The position numbers and the translations under genes were made by a program. Under the pieces are notes generated by a model. The model saw only the letters and a program-made list of their open reading frames with translations, searched no databases and was not told the DNA's origin. A stretch of DNA of 64,000 nucleotides from Pseudorhizobium xiangyangii (GTDB taxonomy: Bacteria; Pseudomonadota; Alphaproteobacteria; Rhizobiales; Rhizobiaceae): positions 62,001 through 126,000 of the forward strand of contig NZ_JAJAWH010000006.1 in assembly GCF_020531965.1 (NCBI RefSeq), in the 5' to 3' direction. Shown here piece after piece: positions 36,651 through 43,400 of the stretch; position 1 is the stretch's first letter; each line of letters starts with the position of its first letter.

Positions 36651-37058
36651 TCAAACCGTTGCTGGCGGTGCGCGAGGCTGGAAGCCGTCTGTCGGTATTG
36701 CGAGGCTGCTACATGCCGGCATTGAATGCAGGCCTTCGCTCTCGCACCCCGGAGACGCCGGCATGGAATGCCAGACGGCGCCATCACCCGGATCGTGCCT
36801 GGACAGATCGGTATTGTTGTCGCGTCGCTCACTTGCTGCGACCAGGCGAAGCGGGTCGCGCTTCCCAAGGTGCGGAATTTCCGACCTGCTTTCTGCAGAA
36901 GACACTCCGGCCTTCGGCAGCGCGTTTTTAGTTGGATCGGCAGCTAACCCGAGGAAAGCGGCGAGAAAAAGCCCAAGCGTCAGCCAGGGCCACCAATCAA
37001 GGTGCGGCCGTCGATGCCTGCTGGATGATGTCCGCGTTATCGGCGGAAATGGCGCCAT
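36651..37058 (-). CDS. Doubtful ORF with one membrane segment
   Basis: A possible 135-residue protein starting MAPFPPITRTSSSRH. It has one hydrophobic segment (WWPWLTLGLFLAAFLGLAA, about residues 22-40) followed by a polar, probably periplasmic tail. GGAG lies about 10 nt before ATG 37058. Against it: the tail is low complexity, contains a short repeat (HSMPAS and HSMPAC) caused by a DNA direct repeat, and no family is recognised. It may be spurious. Confidence 0.25.
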   Translation of the reverse strand: MAPFPPITRTSSSRHRRPHLDWWPWLTLGLFLAAFLGLAADPTKNALPKAGVSSAESRSEIPHLGKRDPLRLVAASERRDNNTDLSRHDPGDGAVWHSMPASPGCESEGLHSMPACSSLAIPTDGFQPRAPPATV

Positions 37059-37062
37059 CCGC

Positions 37063-37169
37063 TTCAACTCCGGAGCGTTCGCGCCCTCATTCCGAGGGCC
37101 GGATGCGGCGTTCTACTGGAGACGCTGGATCGGGTCAATGTTCCAGCGTCTCAGCCGGGCGGAGTTGAA
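37063..37169. repeat. Nested palindromic intergenic element (107 bp)
   Basis: Outer arms TTCAACTCCG (37063-37072) and CGGAGTTGAA (37160-37169) are perfect inverted repeats enclosing two further hairpins: GCCCTC-ATTCC-GAGGGC (about 37083-37099), and GAGACGCTGGA (37119-37129) with TCCAGCGTCTC (37142-37152). The size and two-palindrome layout recall the RIME-type mosaic elements of rhizobia, although the sequence is not the RIME1 consensus I remember. It lies about 105 bp upstream of the first SDR gene of the cluster. Confidence 0.6.
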
Positions 37170-37274
37170 ACCCCGTGAGTTCCATCCTCGCTCATATCTG
37201 AACAGGCACTGTTCGTTATTGGACATGGACGACCGCCGGAAGTCTTCCTAAGCTCGGGCAGGGAGGACTACTGA

Positions 37275-38081
37275 ATGAACCGAATGAAAGGCAAGGTCGT
37301 GCTTGTTTTCGGAGCCGGCTCGGTGGGGCCTGGCTGGGGAAATGGCAAGGCGGCAGCCGTTGCCTATGCCCGTGAGGGTGGCCGCGTCGTTTGCGTGGAT
37401 GTCAACGGCGAAGCTGCGAAGAATACGCTGGACGTTATTCTGTCTGAAGGGGGTGAGGGGCTTGCTCTCTCGGCCGATGTGACGAAGGCCGATGAGATCA
37501 GGGCCACTGTCGATGAGGTACTGGATCGCTTTGGCCGCATCGACGTTCTTCACAACAATGTCGGCATCAACTTGCCGGGTGGCGCTGCCGAGGCGACCGA
37601 GGAAAGCTGGCGTCTGGTCATGGATGTGAACCTTACCAGCGCCTTCCTGACCTGCAAGGCGGTCCTGCCGATCATGGAACGGCAGGGCAGCGGCGCGATC
37701 ATCAATATCTCGTCGCTGGCAGCCATACGGTGGACCGGATATCCCTACGTTTCATATTATGCATCGAAGGCTGCGCTCAACCATTTCACACGCGCCATCG
37801 CGATTGAATATGCCGCCAAGGGCATACGGGCAAATGCCATCCTGCCCGGCCTGATGGATACGCCGCACATCCAGAAACAGATCAGCGGTTATTACGCATC
37901 GGCCGACGAGATGAAGGCTAAACGGGATGCCCTTTCGCCCATGAAGCGTCAGGGCGATGGTTGGGACATCGCCTGGGCCTCCGTTTTTCTGGCTTCGGAC
38001 GAGGCAAAGTTCATCACGGGTATCGAGCTACCGGTTGATGGGGGCATGCATGTGACCGTTGCTGGAAGCCTGGGGAATTGA
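37275..38081 (+). CDS. Short-chain dehydrogenase/reductase (SDR)
   Basis: A 268-residue classical SDR using NAD(P)(H). The cofactor loop reads VVLVFGAGSVGPGWGNGKA (the usual TGxxxGxG is changed to FGAGSVGPGWGNG, with an insertion). DVNGEA after the second strand has the Asp that favours NAD+. The structural motif is LHNNVGI instead of NNAG, and the catalytic set is S in IINISSLAA and Y/K in YYASKAALNHF. The C-terminus, FITGIELPVDGGMHV, is typical. GGGAGG is 10 nt before the ATG. It is the first plus-strand gene of the TRAP catabolic cluster, separated from the permease by 287 bp with its own control elements. Substrate unknown; oxidation of a hydroxyl group of the transported acid is the likely role. 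Confidence 0.88.
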   Translation: MNRMKGKVVLVFGAGSVGPGWGNGKAAAVAYAREGGRVVCVDVNGEAAKNTLDVILSEGGEGLALSADVTKADEIRATVDEVLDRFGRIDVLHNNVGINLPGGAAEATEESWRLVMDVNLTSAFLTCKAVLPIMERQGSGAIINISSLAAIRWTGYPYVSYYASKAALNHFTRAIAIEYAAKGIRANAILPGLMDTPHIQKQISGYYASADEMKAKRDALSPMKRQGDGWDIAWASVFLASDEAKFITGIELPVDGGMHVTVAGSLGN

Positions 38082-38116
38082 GGAGCGGCAGGTAGATTCG
38101 GCAGCAATGCACGGAA

Positions 38117-38133
38117 GTCCATAGTGTGGATCG
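38117..38133. promoter_or_regulatory. Operator-like palindrome, copy 1
   Basis: GTCCATAGTGTGGATCG has arms GTCCA and TGGAT around a short centre, and shares 13 of 17 positions with a second copy at 38225-38241. Between the first SDR and the TRAP genes, it is a candidate binding site for the cluster's IclR regulator. A perfect palindrome, CAAGCGCTTG, follows at 38134-38143. Confidence 0.4.
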
Positions 38134-38224
38134 CAAGCGCTTGTTTTGCGCCTCAATTAGGAAGTTTTCGCTTGCAAGGCTGGTTCTTCACCGCCAAAGT
38201 CCGGGCTTGGAGACAAGGAATGAG

Positions 38225-38241
38225 GTCCATTTAATGGATCG
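38225..38241. promoter_or_regulatory. Operator-like palindrome, copy 2
   Basis: GTCCATTTAATGGATCG contains the perfect inverted repeat TCCAT-TTA-ATGGA. It is the better of the two copies; centres are 108 bp apart. It ends 127 bp before the TRAP permease start. Binding by IclR at 41341-42213 is inferred from proximity only. Confidence 0.45.
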
Positions 38242-38368
38242 ACAAGCGGCAGGAGGAGCCGCAGGAGGTGCCGGAGGGTTCGTCATCCGGCACCGGTGTT
38301 GAGGAGCACTATCCTGCCTACGATCCCCCTGCCGATGGCGCCATTGGCGCATTGGAGGAGATGCATGC

Positions 38369-40252
38369 GTGACGGTAGCTGACAAGACGGCCGACCTGTC
38401 GGAGGAGCTCCTGCTCGGAGGGCTGGAGACCCTGGAGCCACCGCGGACGGGGTCGGCATGGATGCGGCCGTTCGAAATGGTCGCGGCGATGCTGCTGGTG
38501 GTGATCATCGCCTTACTGTTCACCGGTGTCGTATCACGCTACGTGTTCTCTTATCCCATCATCTGGATCGATGAGGTGGCATCCATCTCGTTTCTCTGGC
38601 TTGCGATGCTGGGGTCCACCCTGGCGGTTGACCGCAGCGAACATTTGCGCCTGACATTGTTCGTCAATTTGCTTCCCGATCGTTTGCGCGCACTCGCGAA
38701 TACAACCGGATTGCTGCTTGTCGCGCTGTTCCTGGCGGTCATGCTGAGGCCCGCCTTCGAGTACGCGATGGAAGAATCCTTCATCACATCTGCGGCGCTC
38801 AATATTCCCATGAGCTGGCGTGCCTCTGCGCTGCCGGCCGGTATCAGCCTCATGCTGGTTCTCGCCCTTTATCAAGGCCTGCGGGGTGCGAGCCTTGTCC
38901 ACACTCTCAAGGCTATCGCTTCCATCGCCGTGGTGACCGCAATCCTGTGGGTGCTGATGCCCGGGTTCAAGGCGATCGGCAACTGGAACATCCCGATTTT
39001 CCTCGTCGGCTTCGTTGCCTTCTTCCTCGTTGTCGGCATTCCAATTGCTTTCTGTTTCGGTCTCGGCACGCTCGCGTTTCTGTCGTTCAGCACGTCGGTA
39101 CCGATCTTCGTGATGATCGGCAGAATGGACGAGGGCATGTCGAGCATCATTCTGCTGTCGGTGCCGATCTTCGTCCTGCTTGGCTGCATCCTCGACGCAA
39201 CCGGTATGGGCAAGGCGATCGTGGAGTTTCTGGCCTCGCTGTTGGGGCATGTCCGTGCCGGAATGTCCTACGTCCTGCTGGGGTCGCTTTTCCTGGTCTC
39301 CGGCATTTCCGGTTCGAAGGTTTCCGACATGGCGACCGTCGCGCCGGCGTTGTTTCCGGAGATGAAGCGCCGGGGTCACAAGCCGTCGGAAATGATCGCT
39401 CTTCTGGCTACCGGTGCGGCCATGGCCGAGACGGTGCCGCCATCGATCGTACTGATTGTTCTTGGGTCGGCGGCAGGGGTGTCGATTGCCGGGCTTTTCA
39501 CGTCAGGTTTCGCCATCGCCATGGTGCTTCTGCTGGTGCTGGCGGTTCTGGCCCGTTGGAAATCACGTCATGAATCGATGGAAGGCGTGCGCCGCGCGCC
39601 ACTCTCGATGATCAAGAAGGCCCTGCTGGTGGCGGCGCCGGCTCTCATCCTGCCGTTCATCATACGCACGGCGGTCGGCGAAGGAATTGCGACAGCCACG
39701 GAAGTATCAACGATCGCCGTCCTCTACGCCATGATTATCGGGATCACGCTGTACGGAGGCATCAGCCGTGCGCGCCTCTATTCGATGCTGGTCGAGACGG
39801 CGGCTCTTTCCGGCGCGATCCTGATGATCCTTGGGGCTGCCTCGGCCATGGCCTGGGCACTGACGCAAACCGGCTTCGCGGCGCAACTCGTCCAAGGTGT
39901 TCAGGAACTTCCTGGCGGCTGGCTGAGCTTCATGGGCGTAACCATCCTGATCTTCCTGATCCTCGGCTGTGTGCTCGAGGGTCTGCCGGCGATCGTGCTG
40001 ATGGCGCCGATCATGTTTCCCGTCGCCCGCTCGCTCGGCATCAATGACATCCATTATTCGATGGTGGTGGTCACAGCCATGAATATCGGCCTGATGACGC
40101 CGCCGATCGGCATTGGCTTCTACATTGCCTGCAAGATCGGCAACGTCTCGCCCGACCAGGCGATGCGCGCGATCTGGCCATATATCGGCGCCTTGATGGT
40201 CGGCCTTGTGCTGATTGCAACGGTGCCCTTCTTCTCGACTGCTTTCCTGTGA
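38369..40252 (+). CDS. TRAP transporter fused permease (DctQ-DctM)
   Basis: A 627-residue fusion of the small (DctQ, four helices, about 30-190) and large (DctM, from about 205) membrane subunits of a tripartite ATP-independent periplasmic transporter driven by a sodium or proton gradient. The DctQ part has SRYVFSYPIIWIDEVASISFLW (about 56-77). The DctM part has VGIPIAFCFGLGTLAFL, VPIFVLLGCILDATGMGKAIVEFL, ISGSKVSDMATVAPALFPEM and GCVLEGLPAIVLMAPIMFPVA, with LMTPPIGIGFYIACKIG near the end. The start is GTG 38369 with GGAGGAG 8 nt upstream; two nearby ATGs are out of frame. The binding-protein gene follows after 43 bp. The fused form is common for carboxylate TRAP systems. Confidence 0.95.
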   Translation: MTVADKTADLSEELLLGGLETLEPPRTGSAWMRPFEMVAAMLLVVIIALLFTGVVSRYVFSYPIIWIDEVASISFLWLAMLGSTLAVDRSEHLRLTLFVNLLPDRLRALANTTGLLLVALFLAVMLRPAFEYAMEESFITSAALNIPMSWRASALPAGISLMLVLALYQGLRGASLVHTLKAIASIAVVTAILWVLMPGFKAIGNWNIPIFLVGFVAFFLVVGIPIAFCFGLGTLAFLSFSTSVPIFVMIGRMDEGMSSIILLSVPIFVLLGCILDATGMGKAIVEFLASLLGHVRAGMSYVLLGSLFLVSGISGSKVSDMATVAPALFPEMKRRGHKPSEMIALLATGAAMAETVPPSIVLIVLGSAAGVSIAGLFTSGFAIAMVLLLVLAVLARWKSRHESMEGVRRAPLSMIKKALLVAAPALILPFIIRTAVGEGIATATEVSTIAVLYAMIIGITLYGGISRARLYSMLVETAALSGAILMILGAASAMAWALTQTGFAAQLVQGVQELPGGWLSFMGVTILIFLILGCVLEGLPAIVLMAPIMFPVARSLGINDIHYSMVVVTAMNIGLMTPPIGIGFYIACKIGNVSPDQAMRAIWPYIGALMVGLVLIATVPFFSTAFL

Positions 40253-40295
40253 AAGCCTTGAGGCCGAATGAGAATAAACCATGGAGGAGGGATCT

Positions 40296-41315
40296 ATGAA
40301 CATCAAACGCAGAACGCTGATGCTGGGGGCTGCAGCAACCGGGATCGCCACGACCTTTTCGATCCGCACGCGCCCGGCGAATGCGGCCGAGTTCACCTAC
40401 AAGTTTGCCAACAACCAGACGCTGACACACCCGATGAACGTCCGTGCCAAGGAGGCTGTCGAGAAGATTCAGGAGGAGTCTGGTGGCCGGATGGCGATCA
40501 ATATCTTCCCGTCCAGCCAGCTTGGCGCCGATACGGACATGCTGAACCAGGTGCGTTCCGGTGGCGTCGAGATGTTCAGTCTCTCGCCGATCATCCTTTC
40601 GACGCTGGTGCCGAATTCGTCCCTGAACGGTGTCGGTTTCGCCTTCAACAGCTATGATGAAGTCTGGCCGGCTATGGATGGCGAGCTCGGCACGTATGTT
40701 CGCGGGCAGATCGAGCAGAAGGGATTGCTCACGCTCGACAAAATCTGGGACAACGGCTTCCGCCAGATCACCTCGTCGAAGGGTGCGATCGAGACGCCTG
40801 CCGATCTGGAGGGCTTCAAGATCCGCGTACCGGTGAGCCCGCTTTGGACATCGATGTTCACAGCCTTTGGTTCAGCTCCAGCCAGCATCAACTTTGCCGA
40901 AACCTATACGGCGCTGCAGACCGGCGTCGTCGACGGTCAGGAAAACCCGCTCGCTATCGTTTCGACGGCAAAGCTATTCGAGGTTCAGCAGTACGTCTCG
41001 ATGACCAACCACATGTGGGATGGTTTCTGGATATTGCTCAATCGCCGCGCGTGGCAGGGCCTGCCGGAAGATTTGCAGGAAATCATCTCCAAACACTTCA
41101 ATGCCGCCGCAGAGCTTCAGCGCAAGGACGTCATGGACCTCAATGCCACTGTCCAGAGCGAACTCGAGGGCAAGGGCATGAAGTTCAATTCGCCGGATGC
41201 CAAGCTGTTCCAGGAAAAGCTGAGGAGCGCCGGCTTCTACGCCGACTGGAAGAGCAAGTACGGCGACGAAGCCTGGGCAATTCTGGAAAAGGCGATCGGC
41301 AAGCAATTGAGCTAG
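40296..41315 (+). CDS. TRAP transporter substrate-binding protein (DctP family)
   Basis: A 339-residue periplasmic solute-binding protein. The N-terminus MNIKRRTLMLGAAATGIATT carries a twin-arginine-like KRRTLML motif and ends about residue 35 (PANAA-E), so Tat export is plausible. The mature part shows YKFANNQTLTHPMNVRAKEAV, GGRMAINIFPSSQLGADTDM, LKIR-like EGFKIRVPVSPLWTSMFTAFGSAPA (contains the Arg that normally binds the ligand carboxylate) and FAETYTALQTGVVDGQENPL. ATG 40296 is chosen for a GGAGGAGGGA box 3-5 nt upstream; an in-frame ATG at 40281 lies within that box. The ligand should be a carboxylic acid, but its identity is unknown. Confidence 0.94.
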   Translation: MNIKRRTLMLGAAATGIATTFSIRTRPANAAEFTYKFANNQTLTHPMNVRAKEAVEKIQEESGGRMAINIFPSSQLGADTDMLNQVRSGGVEMFSLSPIILSTLVPNSSLNGVGFAFNSYDEVWPAMDGELGTYVRGQIEQKGLLTLDKIWDNGFRQITSSKGAIETPADLEGFKIRVPVSPLWTSMFTAFGSAPASINFAETYTALQTGVVDGQENPLAIVSTAKLFEVQQYVSMTNHMWDGFWILLNRRAWQGLPEDLQEIISKHFNAAAELQRKDVMDLNATVQSELEGKGMKFNSPDAKLFQEKLRSAGFYADWKSKYGDEAWAILEKAIGKQLS

Positions 41316-41340
41316 CCGCAAGCACGGTGGGAAGCGATCT

Positions 41341-42213
41341 ATGAAACCGATCGAGAATATGGACCTTCGAGAGGTCGCTTCCGCTTCCGGCGCACAGGCC
41401 GTCGAACGCGCGCTCAGGCTTTTGTCGTTCGTCGGGAAAGGCGCCGAGAACGGTGTTTCGCTGGCTGACGTCGTTCGGGACAGCGGACTCAACAAGCCGA
41501 CGGCGCGAAGGTTGCTGATGGCGTTGATGCGGTCCCGCCTCGTTGAACAGGACGAATTCACGCGAAGGTACTATCTCGGTGGGGAACTATATGTCCTAGG
41601 CATGCTGGCCTCGCGCCGGCACGGCCTGCTGGACATGGCGGCAGAAAGCCTGCGCAGGCTGTCTGTCGTATCTGAAGACACAAGCTTTATCTCAATGCGG
41701 CGTGATGACTATGCCGTCTGTCTGCATCGACAGGAGGGTACGCATCCGGTGCGCACCCATGCGCTGCTTTCCGGAGACCAGAACCCGCTAGGGGTCGGAG
41801 CTGGTTCTCTTGCCATGCTCGCCGTCCTTGCCGATGCGGAGGTAAACGCGATCCTCCAGCGGGTCGAGGGCGTCATCGCTACAGACTATCCAGCCTATTC
41901 ACGAGACATCATCTGGCAGGACGTCATCCGAACACGAGAGTTGGGGTACGCGCTTAATCCCGGTCGCGTCGTGTCGAGTTCCTGGGGTGTCGGAATGGCA
42001 ATCTTGTTTCCGGATGGCCGTTTGGCTGGCGCCTTGTCCATTGCCGCGATCGATAGTCGTATGGGCGAGAAGCGCCAGACCGAGCTTGCGACGCTGCTCC
42101 GCGAGGAAGTGGATCGTATTCAAGCTAAGTTCAAGGGACTTTTCCAATCGCAGGGTGTGACCACGGCGATACCGCAAATTCCGCAATTGGCCACGGCACC
42201 CGAGCTCGCATAG
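41341..42213 (+). CDS. IclR-family transcriptional regulator
   Basis: A 290-residue IclR regulator. The winged HTH is at about 17-80 (AVERALRLLSFVGKGAENGVSL, DSGLNKPTARRLLMALMRSRLV), followed by the GAF-like effector domain with SRRHGLLDMAAESLRRLS, TSFISMRRDDYAVCLHRQEG and PLGVGAGSLAMLAVL. The last 25 residues (GVTTAIPQIPQLATAPELA) are an extra tail. IclR proteins in such clusters usually sense the transported acid or a CoA intermediate. It lies between the TRAP genes and the thiolase gene on the same strand, 25 bp after dctP. Likely operators are the twin palindromes upstream of the permease gene. Confidence 0.94.
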   Translation: MKPIENMDLREVASASGAQAVERALRLLSFVGKGAENGVSLADVVRDSGLNKPTARRLLMALMRSRLVEQDEFTRRYYLGGELYVLGMLASRRHGLLDMAAESLRRLSVVSEDTSFISMRRDDYAVCLHRQEGTHPVRTHALLSGDQNPLGVGAGSLAMLAVLADAEVNAILQRVEGVIATDYPAYSRDIIWQDVIRTRELGYALNPGRVVSSSWGVGMAILFPDGRLAGALSIAAIDSRMGEKRQTELATLLREEVDRIQAKFKGLFQSQGVTTAIPQIPQLATAPELA

Positions 42214-42230
42214 GCACAAGGAGAGAGAAT

Positions 42231-43400
42231 ATGACGACAGCACAGATTGTCGGTTGGGCTCACTCGAAATTCGGCAAGTCCGCGGCGCCCACCACACGTG
42301 AACTGATGGCGGAGGTCATCGGTCCGGCGCTTGCCCATGCGGGTATCGAGCCCGGGGATGTTGACGGCATTTTCGTCGGCGTCTTCAACAACGGGTTTAC
42401 CAAGCAGGACTTCCAGGGCGCGCTGGTGGCCATGGCGGCCGATGGCTTCGACCATACGCCGGCGGTGAGGTTGGAAAATGCCTGCGCCACAGGGTCGGCG
42501 GCGATCTATTCGGCGCTGGATTTCATTGCTTCCGGCCGCGGCAAGATCGCATTGGTGGTCGGAGCCGAAAAGATGACCTCGCTGCCGACCAAGGAGACCG
42601 GAGACGTGCTTCTCTCCGCGTCCTTCCGGGAGGAGGAGGCCGATATCGAAGGCGGATTCGCCGGCCTCTTCGGGCGCATCGCCAGTACCTATTTCCAGCG
42701 ATACGGCGATCGTTCCGAAGAACTGGCGATGATTGCCACCAAGAACCATGCCAACGGCATGTCCAATCCCTATGCCCACATGCAGCGGGATTTCTCGTTC
42801 GAATTCTGCAACACGGTTTCCGACAAGAACCCTTATGTCGCGGCGCCGCTGCGGCGGACCGACTGCTCGCTGGTCTCCGATGGTGCGGCTGCGCTCGTGC
42901 TGGCCCATCCGGATGTCGCCGCCGATATGCAGCGAGCCGTTGCATTCCGTGCCCGTACCCACGTCAACGACATCCTCGCTCTTTCGCGGCGTGATCCGAT
43001 CGCCTTCGATGGCGCGCGACTGGCCTGGCAGAAATCGTTGGCGGACGCGGATCTGACGCTCGACGACCTGGATTTCGTCGAGACCCATGACTGCTTCACG
43101 ATCGCCGAACTCATTGAATACGAAGCCATGGGACTTGCAAAGCCGGGCGAGGGTCACAAGGTCATCCGCGAGGGAATGACCGCCAAGGGCGGAAAGCTGC
43201 CGGTAAACCCCTCGGGCGGGTTGAAGTCGAAGGGGCATCCGGTCGGCGCCACCGGGGTGTCGATGCATGTGATGGCCGCCATGCAGCTTTGCGGTGACGC
43301 AAACGATATGCAGGTCCCCAATGCATCGAAGGCTGGCGTTTTCAACATGGGTGGGGCCGCCGTCGCCAACTACGTCTCCATCCTGGAGCGGGTGAAATGA
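42231..43400 (+). CDS. SCP2/lipid-transfer-type thiolase (acetyl-CoA acetyltransferase family)
   Basis: A 389-residue thiolase of the SCP2-like branch. The nucleophile Cys lies in RLENACATGSAAIYSA. The HDCF motif of this branch is in VETHDCFTIAELIEYE, and the catalytic His in NPSGGLKSKGHPVGATG. The second, C-terminal catalytic Cys of classical thiolases (CxGGG) is replaced by VFNMGGAA, as usual in SCP2 thiolases. Because the first Cys is retained, thiolytic cleavage or acyl transfer is expected, unlike Ltp2-type retro-aldolases. No DUF35 partner gene is next to it, although such partners are frequent. AAGGAG is 7 nt before the ATG; the stop overlaps the ligase start (ATGA). Confidence 0.92.
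   Translation: MTTAQIVGWAHSKFGKSAAPTTRELMAEVIGPALAHAGIEPGDVDGIFVGVFNNGFTKQDFQGALVAMAADGFDHTPAVRLENACATGSAAIYSALDFIASGRGKIALVVGAEKMTSLPTKETGDVLLSASFREEEADIEGGFAGLFGRIASTYFQRYGDRSEELAMIATKNHANGMSNPYAHMQRDFSFEFCNTVSDKNPYVAAPLRRTDCSLVSDGAAALVLAHPDVAADMQRAVAFRARTHVNDILALSRRDPIAFDGARLAWQKSLADADLTLDDLDFVETHDCFTIAELIEYEAMGLAKPGEGHKVIREGMTAKGGKLPVNPSGGLKSKGHPVGATGVSMHVMAAMQLCGDANDMQVPNASKAGVFNMGGAAVANYVSILERVK

Larger units (their letters stand above)
36563..37274. other. 0.7-kb mostly non-coding interval between secDF and the TRAP cluster
   Basis: This 712-bp divergent interval separates core genes from the accessory cluster. It must hold the secDF promoter (minus) and the first SDR promoter (plus). 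It contains one doubtful minus-strand frame, an imperfect direct repeat (near 36714 and 36759, both with GCCGGCAT and GAATGC) and a nested palindromic element at 37063-37169. No integrase, tRNA or attachment site was seen. Confidence 0.6.

Noticed and set aside
36563-36868. N-terminal extension of SecDF by 102 codons
   Set aside because: Sequence is low complexity, with the ribosome site and first membrane helix both supporting ATG 36562.
42231-43400. Thiolase gene as an Ltp2-type retro-aldolase
   Set aside because: The nucleophilic Cys (ENACATGS) is retained and no DUF35 partner gene is present, so a thiolase role is preferred.
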